A stretch of DNA of 64,000 nt from Streptomyces albus subsp. albus. GTDB lineage: Bacteria; Actinomycetota; Actinomycetes; Streptomycetales; Streptomycetaceae. Shown here one piece after another: positions 46,965 through 56,046 of the stretch. The position numbers were made by a program, and so were the translations under genes. The notes beneath the pieces are model-generated. The model was not told where the DNA came from. It made no database searches and was given only the letters and a program-made list of their open reading frames with translations. The stretch is taken from NCBI RefSeq assembly GCF_000725885.1, contig NZ_JODR01000008.1:186001-250000 (forward strand), in the 5' to 3' direction. Numbering within the stretch: the first letter of the stretch is position 1; the number at the start of each line of letters is the position of its first letter.

Positions 46965-47660
46965 GTGGCAACGCCCCCAGGAGGTCCGTCGTCGTACGGC
47001 AGTGGCCATTCCGGCCAGCCGCAGGACGCGCAGCCGGCCGCGGCCCCGGGCGGGGACGCGCCGTTCCTGAACCGTTTCAACTTCCCCTCGGCGCCCAGCG
47101 AGCACGTCCAGCGGTCGGCGGGCATGCCGCCGCAGCAGCCGGACGGGCCGTACCCGCCGCAGCACGGACCCCACCGGCCGCAGCCCCCGCACCACCCCCA
47201 ACACCAGCCGCCGCACCAGCGGCAGCCGCAGCACAACCGCATCCAGCCGGTGCAGCCCACGCACGGTGAGATGCCGGCCGCCGAAGAGCGCGACGCCGAG
47301 CACTCCCTGCCGCCGCAGCAGCCGCTGGTGCGTCCGTACGCCATGACGGGTGGCCGGACCCGTCCCCGCTACCAGCTCGCCATCGAGGCGCTGGTGCACA
47401 CCACGGCAGAGTCCGCGCAGCTCCAGGGCCAGCTCCCGGAGCACCAGCGGATCTGCCGCCTGTGCTACGAGATCAAATCGGTCGCCGAGATCTCAGCACT
47501 TCTGACCATCCCGCTCGGCGTCGCCCGGATTCTCGTCGCCGACCTGGCCGAAGCCGGGCTGGTCGCCATCCACCAGCCCGGTGGCGACGAGACGACCGCC
47601 GACGGTCAGCCAGACGTGACACTGCTCGAAAGGGTGCTCAGTGGACTTCGGAAGCTCTAG
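46965..47660 (+). CDS. cvnC: Conservon DUF742 protein CvnC (second copy), with His/Pro/Gln-rich extension
   Basis: The 231-aa protein has the same C-terminal DUF742 domain (RPYAMTGGRTRPRYQLAIEA, then ICRLCYEIKSVAEISALLTI). It adds a roughly 110-residue N-terminal extension rich in Pro, His and Gln (PHHPQHQPPHQRQPQHN). GTG 46965 follows GGAGGA. Its end overlaps cvnD by 20 bases. Confidence 0.93.
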   Translation: MATPPGGPSSYGSGHSGQPQDAQPAAAPGGDAPFLNRFNFPSAPSEHVQRSAGMPPQQPDGPYPPQHGPHRPQPPHHPQHQPPHQRQPQHNRIQPVQPTHGEMPAAEERDAEHSLPPQQPLVRPYAMTGGRTRPRYQLAIEALVHTTAESAQLQGQLPEHQRICRLCYEIKSVAEISALLTIPLGVARILVADLAEAGLVAIHQPGGDETTADGQPDVTLLERVLSGLRKL

Positions 47661-47994
47661 CGCCGGGCCCGTCGGGGGTACGACAGCCCGTTCGACGACC
47701 TCCGCGAAGATCGTGGTGGCCGGCGGTTTCGGCGTGGGCAAGACGACCTTCGTCGGTGCGGTCTCGGAGATCAACCCGCTGCGCACCGAGGCTGTGATGA
47801 CCTCAGCCTCGGCCGGTATCGACGACCTCACGCACACCGCCGACAAGACCACCACCACGGTGGCCATGGACTTCGGCCGCATCACCCTCGACCAGGACCT
47901 GATCCTGTATCTGTTCGGTACGCCGGGTCAGGACCGTTTCTGGTTCATGTGGGACGACCTGGTGCGGGGTGCGATCGGTGCGGTCGTGCTGGTG
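47641..47994 (+). pseudogene. cvnD: CvnD-like small GTPase (second copy), C-terminally truncated
   Basis: GTG 47641 begins MDFGSSSAGPVGGTTARSTT and keeps the P-loop and FGTPGQ switch, but similarity ends at base 47994 (GAIGAVVLV), as in the first copy. The frame stays open to 48477 but is then an Arg/Pro-rich artefact running into the next gene. A GC hairpin at 48049-48089 follows 55 bases on. The flank therefore looks like a normal operon end, and only the last 70-80 codons of cvnD appear to be missing. Confidence 0.85.
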
Positions 47995-48048
47995 GGCGCG
48001 GCTGCGCTGACGCCGGGGCGGACGTCCCCACAGGCTGCGGAGGAACCA

Positions 48049-48089
48049 GGGGGGCGGGGCAGGGGCCGGACGGCCCGGCCCCGCCCCCC
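48049..48089 (+). terminator. Terminator after the second conservon
   Basis: GGGGGGCGGGGC (48049-48060) pairs with GCCCCGCCCCCC (48078-48089), with an inner GGGCC/GGCCC stem. Confidence 0.8.
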
Positions 48090-48148
48090 TCGGTGCGTGG
48101 CATACGCTGGGCGAAGCCCAGACAAGCAAGCCTGCCCGAAGGACCCCC

Positions 48149-48931
48149 GTGCGCATCGCGAGATTCTCCCTGGACGGAACCGTAGGTTTCGGTGTGGTGG
48201 AGGACGACCCCTCGTCCCCGGAGGGCCACGTCCTCGACATCATCAAAGGCCATCCCTTCGCGGAGTTCGAGCGTACGGGCCGGAAACTGCCCCTGGACAA
48301 GGTCCGCCTGCTGCCGCCCACGCTGCCCAACAAGGTCGTGGCGGTCGGCCGGAACTACGCCGAACACGCCAGGGAACTCGGCAACGAGGTGCCCGAGACG
48401 CCGGTCACCTTCTTCAAGCCGTCCACCTCGGTCATCGGCCCCGGCGACCCGATCGTGTACCCGTCCTTCTCCGGTGAGGTGCACCACGAGGCGGAGCTCG
48501 CCGTGGTGATCGGCCGGCTGTGCAAGGACGTGCCCCGTGAACGGGCGAAGGACGTCATCCTCGGGTACACCTGCGCCAACGACGTCACGGCGCGTGACGT
48601 CCAGCGCACCGAGAAGCAGTGGGCCCGCGCCAAGGGCTTCGACAGTTCCTGCCCGCTCGGCCCGTGGACCGAGACCGAGCTGGACGCCGCCGACCTCGCC
48701 CTCATGTGCACCGTCAACGGCGAGCAGCGGCAGCTCGGCCGCACCAGCGAGATGGTCCGGTCCGTCGAGGACCTGATCGTCCACATCACGGAGGCGATGA
48801 CCCTCCTGCCGGGCGATGTCATCCTCACCGGCACCCCCGCGGGTGTCGGCCCCCTCAACGTCGGCGACGAGGTCGCCGTCACCATCGAAGGAATCGGCAC
48901 TCTCACCAACAAGGTGATCAAGCGTGACTAA
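48149..48931 (+). CDS. Fumarylacetoacetate hydrolase (FAH) family protein
   Basis: GTG 48149 follows GAAGGA. The 260-aa protein has an N-terminal cap (residues 1-55) and the FAH catalytic domain: [32 protein letters not shown], the metal-binding [27 protein letters not shown] and [15 protein letters not shown]. Such enzymes are Mg/Mn-dependent acylpyruvate hydrolases or oxaloacetate decarboxylase-like proteins. Substrate not assigned. It overlaps gltX by 8 bases, and this pairing with gltX suggests cotranscription. Confidence 0.9.
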   Translation: MRIARFSLDGTVGFGVVEDDPSSPEGHVLDIIKGHPFAEFERTGRKLPLDKVRLLPPTLPNKVVAVGRNYAEHARELGNEVPETPVTFFKPSTSVIGPGDPIVYPSFSGEVHHEAELAVVIGRLCKDVPRERAKDVILGYTCANDVTARDVQRTEKQWARAKGFDSSCPLGPWTETELDAADLALMCTVNGEQRQLGRTSEMVRSVEDLIVHITEAMTLLPGDVILTGTPAGVGPLNVGDEVAVTIEGIGTLTNKVIKRD

Positions 48932-50420
48932 CGCGACCGCGGACCCGGACGTCCGCGTACGTTTCTGTCCCTCCCCGACCGGCAACCCCCACGTGGGCCT
49001 GGTCCGCACCGCTCTGTTCAACTGGGCCTACGCCCGGCACACCGGCGGCACCCTGGTCTTCCGCATCGAGGACACCGACGCGGCCCGCGACTCGGAGGAG
49101 TCCTACCAGCAGCTCCTGGACGCGATGCGCTGGCTGGGTCTCGACTGGGACGAGGGACCCGAGGTGGGCGGCCCGCACGCCCCCTACCGCCAGTCCCAGC
49201 GGTCGGACATCTACGCGGACGTCGCGCGCAAGCTGCTGGACGGCGGCTACGCCTACCCCTGCTACTGCACCGCCGAGGAGCTGGAGCAGCGCCGTGAGCA
49301 GGCCCGCAAGGAGGGCCGCCCCTCCGGGTACGACGGGAAGTGCCGCACCCTGACCGGCGAGCAGATCGCCGCCTACGAGGCCGAGGGCCGCAGCCACGTC
49401 GTCCGCTTCCGGATGCCGGACGAGCCGGTCACCTTCACCGACCTGGTGCGCGGCGAGATCACCTTCCAGCCGGAGAACGTCACCGACTACGGCATCCTGC
49501 GCGCGAACGGTGCCCCGCTCTACACGCTGGTCAACCCGGTCGACGACGCGCTGATGGACATCACGCACGTGCTGCGCGGCGAGGACCTGCTCTCCTCCAC
49601 CCCGCGGCAGATCGCCCTGTACAAGGCGCTCATCGAACTGGGCATCGCCAAGCGCGTGCCGGAGTTCGGCCACCTGCCGTACGTGATGGGCGAGGGCAAC
49701 AAGAAGCTCTCCAAGCGCGACCCGCAGTCCTCCCTCAACCTCTACCGGGAGCGCGGCTTCCTCCCCGAGGGCCTGCTCAACTACCTCTCGCTGCTCGGCT
49801 GGTCGATCGCCGAGGACCGGGACATCTTCTCGCTGGACGAGATGGTCGCGGCCTTCGACATCCACGAGGTCAACGGCAACCCGGCGCGCTTCGACCTCAA
49901 GAAGTGCGAGGCGATCAACGCCACGCATCTGCGCGAGATGCCGCTGAAGGACTTCATCGACGCCTGCGCCCCCTGGCTCAAGGCGCCGTACGCGCCCTGG
50001 CCCGAGGAGAACTTCTCCCAGGCGGCGTTCGAGGAGCTGGCCCCGCTGGCGCAGACCCGGCTGACGGTCCTGTCCGACATCACGCCGAACGTGGACTTCC
50101 TCTTCCTGGACGAGCCGGTGGAGGACGAGAAGTCCTGGCAGAAGGCGATGAAGGAGGGCTCCGACGCCCTGCTGCGCACCGCCCGCGCCAAGCTGGAGGC
50201 CGCCGACTGGTCGTCGCCGGACGCGCTCAAGGAGGCGGTCCTGGCGGCGGGTGAGGAGCACGGCCTCAAGCTGGGCAAGGCCCAGGCACCGGTCCGGGTG
50301 GCCGTCACCGGCCGCACCGTCGGTCTGCCGCTGTTCGAGTCCCTCCAGGTCCTGGGCAAGGACCGCACTCTGGAGCGCATCGATGCGGCCCTGGCCAAGC
50401 TGGCGGGCCGGGCCGGCTGA
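48924..50420 (+). CDS. gltX: Glutamyl-tRNA synthetase
   Basis: The 498-aa class I synthetase has the HIGH-like motif [20 protein letters not shown] and the KMSKS-like motif [12 protein letters not shown]. The C-terminal anticodon-binding domain covers about 340-498. Actinobacteria lack GlnRS, so the enzyme is expected to charge tRNA-Glu and also mischarge tRNA-Gln for GatCAB. Genes for both tRNA types lie immediately downstream. Start GTG 48924 overlaps the FAH gene. Confidence 0.97.
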   Translation: MTNATADPDVRVRFCPSPTGNPHVGLVRTALFNWAYARHTGGTLVFRIEDTDAARDSEESYQQLLDAMRWLGLDWDEGPEVGGPHAPYRQSQRSDIYADVARKLLDGGYAYPCYCTAEELEQRREQARKEGRPSGYDGKCRTLTGEQIAAYEAEGRSHVVRFRMPDEPVTFTDLVRGEITFQPENVTDYGILRANGAPLYTLVNPVDDALMDITHVLRGEDLLSSTPRQIALYKALIELGIAKRVPEFGHLPYVMGEGNKKLSKRDPQSSLNLYRERGFLPEGLLNYLSLLGWSIAEDRDIFSLDEMVAAFDIHEVNGNPARFDLKKCEAINATHLREMPLKDFIDACAPWLKAPYAPWPEENFSQAAFEELAPLAQTRLTVLSDITPNVDFLFLDEPVEDEKSWQKAMKEGSDALLRTARAKLEAADWSSPDALKEAVLAAGEEHGLKLGKAQAPVRVAVTGRTVGLPLFESLQVLGKDRTLERIDAALAKLAGRAG

Positions 50421-50436
50421 GCCTCCCACGTGCGAA

Positions 50437-50467
50437 GAAGGGCCCCGGGGTTCCCCTGGGGCCCTTC
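50437..50467 (+). terminator. Terminator after gltX
   Basis: The 10-bp stem GAAGGGCCCC/GGGGCCCTTC (50437-50446 with 50458-50467) is extended inward by GGGG/CCCC with one bulged base. Confidence 0.85.
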
Positions 50468-50503
50468 GCTTCCGGTGCGGACGCCAGGCGGCGGGAACCC
50501 GTT

Positions 50504-50532
50504 TTGGAGCACGGTCTTCGATCAGGTAATGT
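50504..50532 (+). promoter_or_regulatory. Probable sigma-70-type promoter for the tRNA genes
   Basis: TTGGAG (50504-50509) and TAATGT (50527-50532) are 17 bases apart, about 90 bases upstream of tRNA-Gln. Confidence 0.6.
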
Positions 50533-50621
50533 TCTTCCTGTCGCCGAACGGGGCAGGCCGAAAGGGCCGAAACCGAGAGGCGGCCACCCAAACAAAATCC
50601 CCGCAGGGGGTTGAGTTTCGG

Positions 50622-50693
50622 TGGGGTATGGTGTAATTGGCAGCACGACTGATTCTGGTTCAGTTAGTCTAGGTTCGAGTCCTGGTACCCCAG
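50622..50693 (+). tRNA. tRNA-Gln (anticodon CTG)
   Basis: The 72-base cloverleaf has a TGGGGTA/TACCCCA acceptor stem, ACTGA/TCAGT anticodon stem with loop TTCTGGT, and GGTTCGAGTCC in the T arm. CCA is not encoded. Confidence 0.95.
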
Positions 50694-50731
50694 CAAGATC
50701 CGCGTGATGGTTCACGTTCCGCGAGATCGAG

Positions 50732-50804
50732 GCCCCCGTTGTGTAGCGGCCTAGCACGCCGCCCTCTCAAGGCGGTAGCGCCGGTTCGAATCCGGTCGGG
50801 GGTA
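50732..50804 (+). tRNA. tRNA-Glu (anticodon CTC), copy 1
   Basis: The 73-base cloverleaf has a GCCCCCG/CGGGGGT acceptor stem (G-U at the end), CCGCC/GGCGG anticodon stem with loop CTCTCAA, and GGTTCGAATCC in the T arm. Confidence 0.95.
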
Positions 50805-50838
50805 CGGATTCCGTCCAGCAGGGCGGGATCATCGAAGG

Positions 50839-50911
50839 GCCCCCGTTGTGTAGCGGCCTAGCACGCCGCCCTCTCAAGGCGGTAGCGCCGGTTCGAATCC
50901 GGTCGGGGGTA
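50839..50911 (+). tRNA. tRNA-Glu (anticodon CTC), copy 2
   Basis: Identical in sequence to copy 1 and 34 bases after it, a recent duplication or a gene-converted pair. A short GC hairpin (GGCCCCGCACC/GGTGCGGGGCC) follows at about 50923-50950. Confidence 0.95.
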
Positions 50912-50959
50912 CTCGATCACGAAGGCCCCGCACCGACAGGTGCGGGGCCTTCGGCGTTC

Positions 50960-51613
50960 TCACCGGTCTTCCGGCCGCCCGGTGCGCCGGGCCGACTCCT
51001 CGGCCTGCGCCAGCCGCCGCAGGGCCAGCAGTACGGGCTCGTGCAGCACCGTCAGCGCCACACTCGCCTCCACCTGCTCCTCCTCGCTCGTGAAGTGCTC
51101 CAGCAGGTCCAGATCCGCCTCGGCGGCGCGCTCCGCGACCCGGGCGTAGGGCAGCAGCCGTTCCGCGTCGTGCGGGTAGCCGAGGCCGGCCAGCGCGGCG
51201 ACGGTGCGCACCAGGGCCTGCCCGGGCGGGGAGTCGAGGTGCGCCATGGGCCAGCCGAGCCGTTGGAGCAGCGCTGCGACCTGCGTACGGGCGGCTGCCG
51301 TCTCCTCGGCCGTCGCCTCGCGGGTGCGCGCGGGTGCGGGCTGCGGGATGGCCCATACGGCGACGCCCAGTCTGTCGTGCCGGGTGAGGTGCTCGTCGTC
51401 CACGGCGGCGAGCACCTCGCGGGCCGTGGCCACCGGGATGCCGCCCACCTGGATGAGCGCGCGCACCAGCCGCAGCCGGCGCAGATGGGTCTCGTCGTAC
51501 TCGGCCTGGGTGGCGCTGAGCCGTCGGCCCGGCGGGAGGAGCCCCTCACGCAGATAGAACTTGATCGTCGCGGTGGACACACCGCTGCGGGCGCTGAGTT
51601 CGGCCAGCCGCAT
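50960..51613 (-). CDS. MerR-family transcriptional regulator
   Basis: The 217-aa protein has an N-terminal MerR winged helix: MRLAELSARSGVSTATIKFY, then LREGLLPPGRRLSATQAEYD. A helical C-terminal half (residues 100-217) resembles those of MerR proteins sensing organic ligands; it has no Cys cluster for metals. It is divergent from the DUF4188 gene, and two operator-like palindromes lie between them. Confidence 0.9.
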   Translation of the reverse strand: MRLAELSARSGVSTATIKFYLREGLLPPGRRLSATQAEYDETHLRRLRLVRALIQVGGIPVATAREVLAAVDDEHLTRHDRLGVAVWAIPQPAPARTREATAEETAAARTQVAALLQRLGWPMAHLDSPPGQALVRTVAALAGLGYPHDAERLLPYARVAERAAEADLDLLEHFTSEEEQVEASVALTVLHEPVLLALRRLAQAEESARRTGRPEDR

Positions 51614-51643
51614 CGTTTCTCATTTCCCCTGGCGCTCACGTCT

Positions 51644-51683
51644 GGATAGTGGCACTATCCAAGCATGGGTAGTGCCACTATCC
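51644..51683. promoter_or_regulatory. Twin palindromic operators between the MerR and DUF4188 genes
   Basis: GGATAGTG-G-CACTATCC (51644-51660) is a perfect inverted repeat. GGGTAGTG-C-CACTATCC (51667-51683) is a near copy 23 bases on. Both lie between the divergent genes and are likely MerR-protein sites. Confidence 0.75.
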
Positions 51684-51709
51684 AAAGCGTCGACCCAGGG
51701 AGGGGTCTC

Positions 51710-52204
51710 ATGAGTGATGCCGTGCTGCGGGGGCGGATGACGGCCGAGGCGGACGGGGACGTGGTGGTCTTCCTCATCGGCATGCGGATCAACCGCTTCC
51801 GGGCGGTCCGCGCGTGGCTGCCGGTGTTCCGGGCCATGCCGCGCATGCTGCGGGAACTGGCGGCCGAACCGGCCCACGGGCTGCTCGCCCACCGGCTCCT
51901 GCTCAGCGGGCCGCGCGAGTTCGCCGTGCTCCAGTACTGGGAGTCCGCCGACAAACTGCTGTCCTACGCGTCGGCCGGGGACGCGGAACACCGGCCGGCG
52001 TGGGCCGCCTTCAACCGCCGGGCCCGGGCGGCCGACGGCGCGGTCGGCGTCTGGCACGAGACGTACGTGGTGCCCGCTGGCTCCCGCGAAGCCATCTACA
52101 TCGACATGCCGCGCTACGGGCTGGCCGCGGCGTACCCGGCGGTGCCCGTCAGGAGCGGGCGCGACCGGGCCGCCCAGCGGCTGGGGGCCGGAGCGGAAGC
52201 CTGA
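51710..52204 (+). CDS. DUF4188-family protein
   Basis: ATG 51710 follows GGGAGGGG by five bases; an upstream ATG at 51665 lies inside the operator and is rejected. The 164-aa protein has the DUF4188 pattern VVVFLIGMRINRFRAVRAWL, PVFRAMPRMLRELAAEP and FAVLQYWESADKLLSYA, ending in YIDMPRYGLA. The fold resembles heme/monooxygenase-type alpha-beta barrels. The function is unknown, but it is expected to be switched by the adjacent MerR protein. Confidence 0.85.
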   Translation: MSDAVLRGRMTAEADGDVVVFLIGMRINRFRAVRAWLPVFRAMPRMLRELAAEPAHGLLAHRLLLSGPREFAVLQYWESADKLLSYASAGDAEHRPAWAAFNRRARAADGAVGVWHETYVVPAGSREAIYIDMPRYGLAAAYPAVPVRSGRDRAAQRLGAGAEA

Positions 52205-52214
52205 TGCATGACGT

Positions 52215-52257
52215 CACCGGGCGGTCCCGCGGGGTGATGACGCGGGACCGCCCGGTG
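52215..52257 (+). terminator. Terminator after the DUF4188 gene
   Basis: A perfect 17-bp stem (52215-52231 with 52241-52257) and 9-base loop. Confidence 0.85.
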
Positions 52258-52287
52258 GCGTCGGTGCGGTGTGCGGTGTCCTACACG

Positions 52288-52336
52288 CACCGGACCGCAT
52301 CCGCCGTTCCCGGGAGTCGGCGGATGCGGTCCGGTG
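52288..52336. terminator. Second terminator, ndgR side
   Basis: A perfect 19-bp stem (52288-52306 with 52318-52336) and 11-base loop. With the preceding hairpin it insulates the convergent DUF4188 and ndgR units. Confidence 0.85.
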
Positions 52337-52378
52337 GGTAAGGGGGTGGCCCGCAGTGCGGCCGGCTTGTCGGTGGCG

Positions 52379-53095
52379 TCAGTTGGGGCGGCGCAGCGCC
52401 TCGCTGAGCCTGGCCGCCGCGTCCACGATGGCCTGGGCGTGCATCCGGCCCGGGTGGCGGGTCAGCCGCTCGATGGGGCCGGAGACGGAGACGGCCGCCA
52501 CCACGCGGTTGGAGGGGCCGCGCACGGGCGCCGAGACGGAGGCGACGCCGGGCTCGCGCTCGCCGATCGACTGGGCCCAGCCCCTCCGCCGTACGCCGGA
52601 GAGCGCCGTGGCGGTGAACCGGGCGCCCTGGAGGCCCCGGTGCAGCCGCTCGGGCTCCTCCCAGGCCATCAGGATCTGGGCGGCCGAACCGGCCTTCATC
52701 GGCAGTGTGGAGCCGACCGGCACGGTGTCCCGCAGGCCGGAGAGGCGCTCGGCGGCGGCGACGCAGATGCGCATGTCGCCCTGGCGCCGGTAGAGCTGGG
52801 CGCTCTCGCCGGTCACGTCCCGTAGGTGGGTGAGCACGGGGCCCGCCGAGGCGAGCAGCCGGTCCTCGCCGGCCGCTGCGGCCAGCTCGCCCAGCCGCGG
52901 TCCGAGTATGAAGCGGCCCTGCATGTCACGGGCCACCATGCGGTGGTGTTCCAGGGCCACCGCCAGCCGGTGCGCCGTGGGGCGCGCGAGACCGGTCGCG
53001 GAGACCAGCCCTGCGAGGGTGGCCGGACCGGACTCCAGAGCGCTCAGTACCAGAGCAGCCTTGTCGAGAACGCCGACGCCACTAGAGTTGTCCAT
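52379..53095 (-). CDS. ndgR: IclR-family regulator NdgR
   Basis: ATG 53095 gives 238 aa, the NdgR length: [43 protein letters not shown] (residues 30-50), and an IclR effector domain (about 75-235: [33 protein letters not shown]). NdgR is known in streptomycetes to control leuCD and other amino acid genes. It is divergent from leuC here, with overlapping palindromes in the gap. Confidence 0.93.
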   Translation of the reverse strand: MDNSSGVGVLDKAALVLSALESGPATLAGLVSATGLARPTAHRLAVALEHHRMVARDMQGRFILGPRLGELAAAAGEDRLLASAGPVLTHLRDVTGESAQLYRRQGDMRICVAAAERLSGLRDTVPVGSTLPMKAGSAAQILMAWEEPERLHRGLQGARFTATALSGVRRRGWAQSIGEREPGVASVSAPVRGPSNRVVAAVSVSGPIERLTRHPGRMHAQAIVDAAARLSEALRRPN

Positions 53096-53101
53096 GCAAC
53101 G

Positions 53102-53128
53102 ATACTCGCGTCTCAGAGTATGAAACGC
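53102..53128. promoter_or_regulatory. Overlapping palindromes between ndgR and leuC
   Basis: GCGTCTCA-N5-TGAAACGC (53108-53128, one mismatch) overlaps ATACTC-N8-GAGTAT (53102-53121). They lie 7-33 bases before the ndgR start and 110 before leuC, a fitting place for autoregulation and leuCD control by NdgR. Confidence 0.6.
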
Positions 53129-53238
53129 AAGTTCAATTTTCCCGGCCAACCGCCAACCTTGAGGGACGGCCACCGCGGACAGGCGGTGGAACTGGTCTCG
53201 ACATGTGGTCGGCGACGCTGCCGGCCGGAGGGAAAGCG

Positions 53239-54663
53239 ATGGGACGCACACTCGCGGAGAAAGTCTGGGACGACCACGTCGTCAGGCGCGCGGACGGTGA
53301 GCCGGATCTGCTCTACATCGATCTCCACCTGCTCCACGAGGTGACCAGCCCGCAGGCGTTCGACGGCCTCCGCAAGGCGGGCCGCGCGGTGCGGCGCACC
53401 GATCTGACCATCGCGACCGAGGACCACAACACCCCCACCCTCGACATCGACAAGCCGATCGCCGACCCGGTCTCGCGCGCCCAGCTGGAGACGCTGCGCA
53501 AGAACTGCGCCGACTTCGGGGTACGCCTGCACCCGCTGGGCGACGTCGAGCAGGGCGTGGTCCACGTGGTGGGACCCCAGCTGGGACTGACCCAGCCGGG
53601 CATGACGGTGGTCTGCGGCGACAGCCACACCTCCACCCACGGGGCGTTCGGCGCCCTCGCCTTCGGGATCGGCACCTCGCAGGTCGAGCACGTGCTGGCC
53701 ACCCAGACGCTGCCGATGGCGCCGTTCAGGACGATGGCCGTCACCGTCAACGGGGAACTGCCCGAGGACGTCACCGCCAAGGACCTGATCCTGGCGATCA
53801 TCGCCAGGATCGGCACCGGCGGCGGCCAGGGCTATGTGATCGAGTACCGGGGCGAGGCCATCGAGAAGCTCTCGATGGAGGCCCGGATGACGATCTGCAA
53901 CATGTCCATCGAGGCGGGTGCCCGCGCCGGGATGATCGCCCCGGACGAGACCACCTTCGCCTACGTCCAGGGCCGTGAGCACGCCCCCAAGGGCGAGGAC
54001 TGGGACGCGGCGGTGGCCTACTGGAAGACGCTGCGCACCGACGAGGACGCCGTCTTCGACCACGAGGTCGTCATCGAGGCGTCCGAGCTGGCGCCCTTCG
54101 TGACCTGGGGCACCAACCCCGGACAGGGCGCCCCGCTGTCCGCTTCGGTGCCCGACCCGGCCTCCTTCGCCGACCCCAGCGCCAAGCTGGCCGCCGAGAA
54201 GGCCCTGGAGTACATGGGCCTGAGCGCGGGTCAGCCGCTGCGCGAGGTCGCCGTCGACACCGTGTTCGTCGGCTCCTGCACCAACGGCCGCATCGAAGAC
54301 CTGCGTTCGGCGGCTGCCGTCCTCAAGGGCCGCTCGGTGGCCGACGGGGTGCGGATGCTGGTCGTCCCCGGCTCCGTACGGGTCGCGCTGCAGGCCGTCG
54401 AGGAGGGGCTGGACAAGGTCTTCACCGAGGCGGGCGCCGAGTGGCGGCACGCCGGCTGCTCGATGTGCCTGGGCATGAACCCCGACCAGCTCCAGCCGGG
54501 TGAGCGCGCCGCCTCCACCTCGAACCGCAACTTCGAGGGCCGGCAGGGCAAGGGCGGGCGCACCCATCTGGTCTCGCCGCAGGTGGCGGCGGCCACGGCG
54601 GTCCTGGGCCGGCTGGCCTCACCCGCCGACCTGGCCGACGTACGCGAACCGGCCGCCGTCTGA
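53239..54663 (+). CDS. leuC: 3-isopropylmalate dehydratase large subunit
   Basis: ATG 53239 follows GGAGGGA. The 474-aa aconitase-family protein has [15 protein letters not shown], the three 4Fe-4S cysteines in [17 protein letters not shown] and [11 protein letters not shown], and [17 protein letters not shown]. With LeuD it isomerises 2- to 3-isopropylmalate and is expected to act likewise on citramalate from CimA. Confidence 0.97.
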   Translation: MGRTLAEKVWDDHVVRRADGEPDLLYIDLHLLHEVTSPQAFDGLRKAGRAVRRTDLTIATEDHNTPTLDIDKPIADPVSRAQLETLRKNCADFGVRLHPLGDVEQGVVHVVGPQLGLTQPGMTVVCGDSHTSTHGAFGALAFGIGTSQVEHVLATQTLPMAPFRTMAVTVNGELPEDVTAKDLILAIIARIGTGGGQGYVIEYRGEAIEKLSMEARMTICNMSIEAGARAGMIAPDETTFAYVQGREHAPKGEDWDAAVAYWKTLRTDEDAVFDHEVVIEASELAPFVTWGTNPGQGAPLSASVPDPASFADPSAKLAAEKALEYMGLSAGQPLREVAVDTVFVGSCTNGRIEDLRSAAAVLKGRSVADGVRMLVVPGSVRVALQAVEEGLDKVFTEAGAEWRHAGCSMCLGMNPDQLQPGERAASTSNRNFEGRQGKGGRTHLVSPQVAAATAVLGRLASPADLADVREPAAV

Positions 54664-54698
54664 CGCGCCGACGGGCCGAGGAAGCAAGGAGACACGAG

Positions 54699-55292
54699 AT
54701 GGAAGCCTTCACCACCCACACCGGCCGGGCCGTCCCGCTGCGCCGCAGCAATGTGGACACCGACCAGATCATCCCCGCGCACTGGCTGAAGAAGGTCACC
54801 CGCGACGGTTTCGAGGACGGGCTCTTCGAGGCCTGGCGCAAGGACCCCGAGTTCGTGCTGAACCAGCCGGCCCATCAGGGCGCCACGGTCCTGGTCGCGG
54901 GCCCCGACTTCGGCACCGGCTCCTCCCGCGAGCACGCCGTCTGGGCGCTCCAGAACTACGGCTTCAAGGCCGTCATCTCGGCGCGCTTCGCGGACATCTT
55001 CCGGGGCAACTCGCTCAAGAACGGGCTGCTCACGGTGGTGCTGCCGCAGGAGACCGTGGACGCGCTGTGGGAGCTGACCGAGGCCGACCCGGCCACCGAG
55101 GTGACCGTGGACCTGGTCGCCCGCAAGGTTCTCGCACCCGGCATCGAGGCGGACTTCGAGCTGGACGAGAACGCCCGTTGGCGGCTCCTGGAGGGGCTGG
55201 ACGACATCAGCCTCACCCTGAAGAACGAGGACGCCATCGCCGAGTTCGAGAGCTCCAGGGCCTCTTTCAAGCCGCGCACACTGGCGGCCTGA
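54699..55292 (+). CDS. leuD: 3-isopropylmalate dehydratase small subunit
   Basis: The 197-aa swivel-domain subunit has [20 protein letters not shown], the substrate loop [20 protein letters not shown] and [19 protein letters not shown]. It follows leuC by 35 bases with AAGGAG and forms the heterodimer with LeuC. Confidence 0.97.
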   Translation: MEAFTTHTGRAVPLRRSNVDTDQIIPAHWLKKVTRDGFEDGLFEAWRKDPEFVLNQPAHQGATVLVAGPDFGTGSSREHAVWALQNYGFKAVISARFADIFRGNSLKNGLLTVVLPQETVDALWELTEADPATEVTVDLVARKVLAPGIEADFELDENARWRLLEGLDDISLTLKNEDAIAEFESSRASFKPRTLAA

Positions 55293-55396
55293 CCTCGCAC
55301 AGACCCCCGCCGGCCCCCGGAACCACTGCGTTCCGGCCCTGGCCAAGGGCCCCGCAGGGCCCGACAAGAGACCCCGTCAGGGGTCCGGAACAGTGA

Positions 55397-55432
55397 CACC
55401 GCGCCCCCGCCGCACCCGGCGGGGGCGCGGTG
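55397..55432 (+). terminator. Terminator after leuD
   Basis: A perfect 15-bp stem (55397-55411 with 55418-55432). The rest of the 375-base gap to 55668 shows no ORF with a good ribosome site. Confidence 0.85.
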
Positions 55433-55667
55433 CTGTGCGGGACCCGCGGGCCGGAGCGCGCGTGCGTGGACGATTGACGTGAATTAGTCTTGACGTCGGC
55501 TCCTGTCGCATGAAGGAACAGTGCCGTTCGCGACGCGCCAGTACGACTCGCCGCGAGGTGACAACACAGCCTCTTCCCAGCGGAGTTGGGGCCCACACCT
55601 CGTCCGTGTCCGCCCTACGCAGCCCCCGCTGGAAGCGACAACTCACCCCAGATGGCACAATCACCGC

Positions 55668-55922
55668 ATGGAACGCGACGGTCAACTGGAGCTCTACGAC
55701 CGACTCGCCGCCCGACTCAAGGAAGCGCACTCCCGGGTGCGCTCCCCGCAAATCCCGCAGAGCGCACGGGTCGCGCTGACCCGGAAGCTGCTCGTCATCA
55801 CCGCGGCTTTCAAGCACGATCTCGCCGATGCCGAACGGCGTCTGGGGCGCCTGATGGCTCACATCGACGAGGGGCGATTCGCCGCAGAGCAGGGGGACGT
55901 GTGCGCGGACGGCACTCCGTGA
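55668..55922 (+). CDS. Small hypothetical protein (84 aa), upstream of hupS
   Basis: ATG 55668 starts MERDGQLELYDRLAARLKEA. The protein is predicted to be all-helical, including SARVALTRKLLVITAAFKHD and LADAERRLGRLMAHIDEG. No known domain. The ribosome site is poor; in-frame upstream sequence to 55521 looks non-coding. It lies between leuD and hupS, a position where I recall a small conserved streptomycete gene. Confidence 0.6.
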   Translation: MERDGQLELYDRLAARLKEAHSRVRSPQIPQSARVALTRKLLVITAAFKHDLADAERRLGRLMAHIDEGRFAAEQGDVCADGTP

Positions 55923-55978
55923 CGGGCGAGTTCGTTGCGACACAAGGGTGATTCGCCCGTTTCGTGTTTGATTTGCGG

Positions 55979-55987
55979 TATATATCT
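55979..55987 (+). promoter_or_regulatory. AT-rich -10-like element upstream of hupS
   Basis: TATATATCT is a strong -10-like stretch 60 bases before hupS; no clear -35 is 17 bases upstream of it. Confidence 0.4.
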
Positions 55988-56046
55988 GCCTAACGTGCGA
56001 AAAAGCTGAACACATTCGTTCCGGCAATGTCTCCGAAGGGGAAGAC

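Noticed and set aside
47995..48477. Continuation of the second cvnD frame to 48477
   Set aside because: The translation becomes Arg/Pro/Gly-rich with no CvnD similarity and runs into the FAH gene, which has a proper start at 48149.
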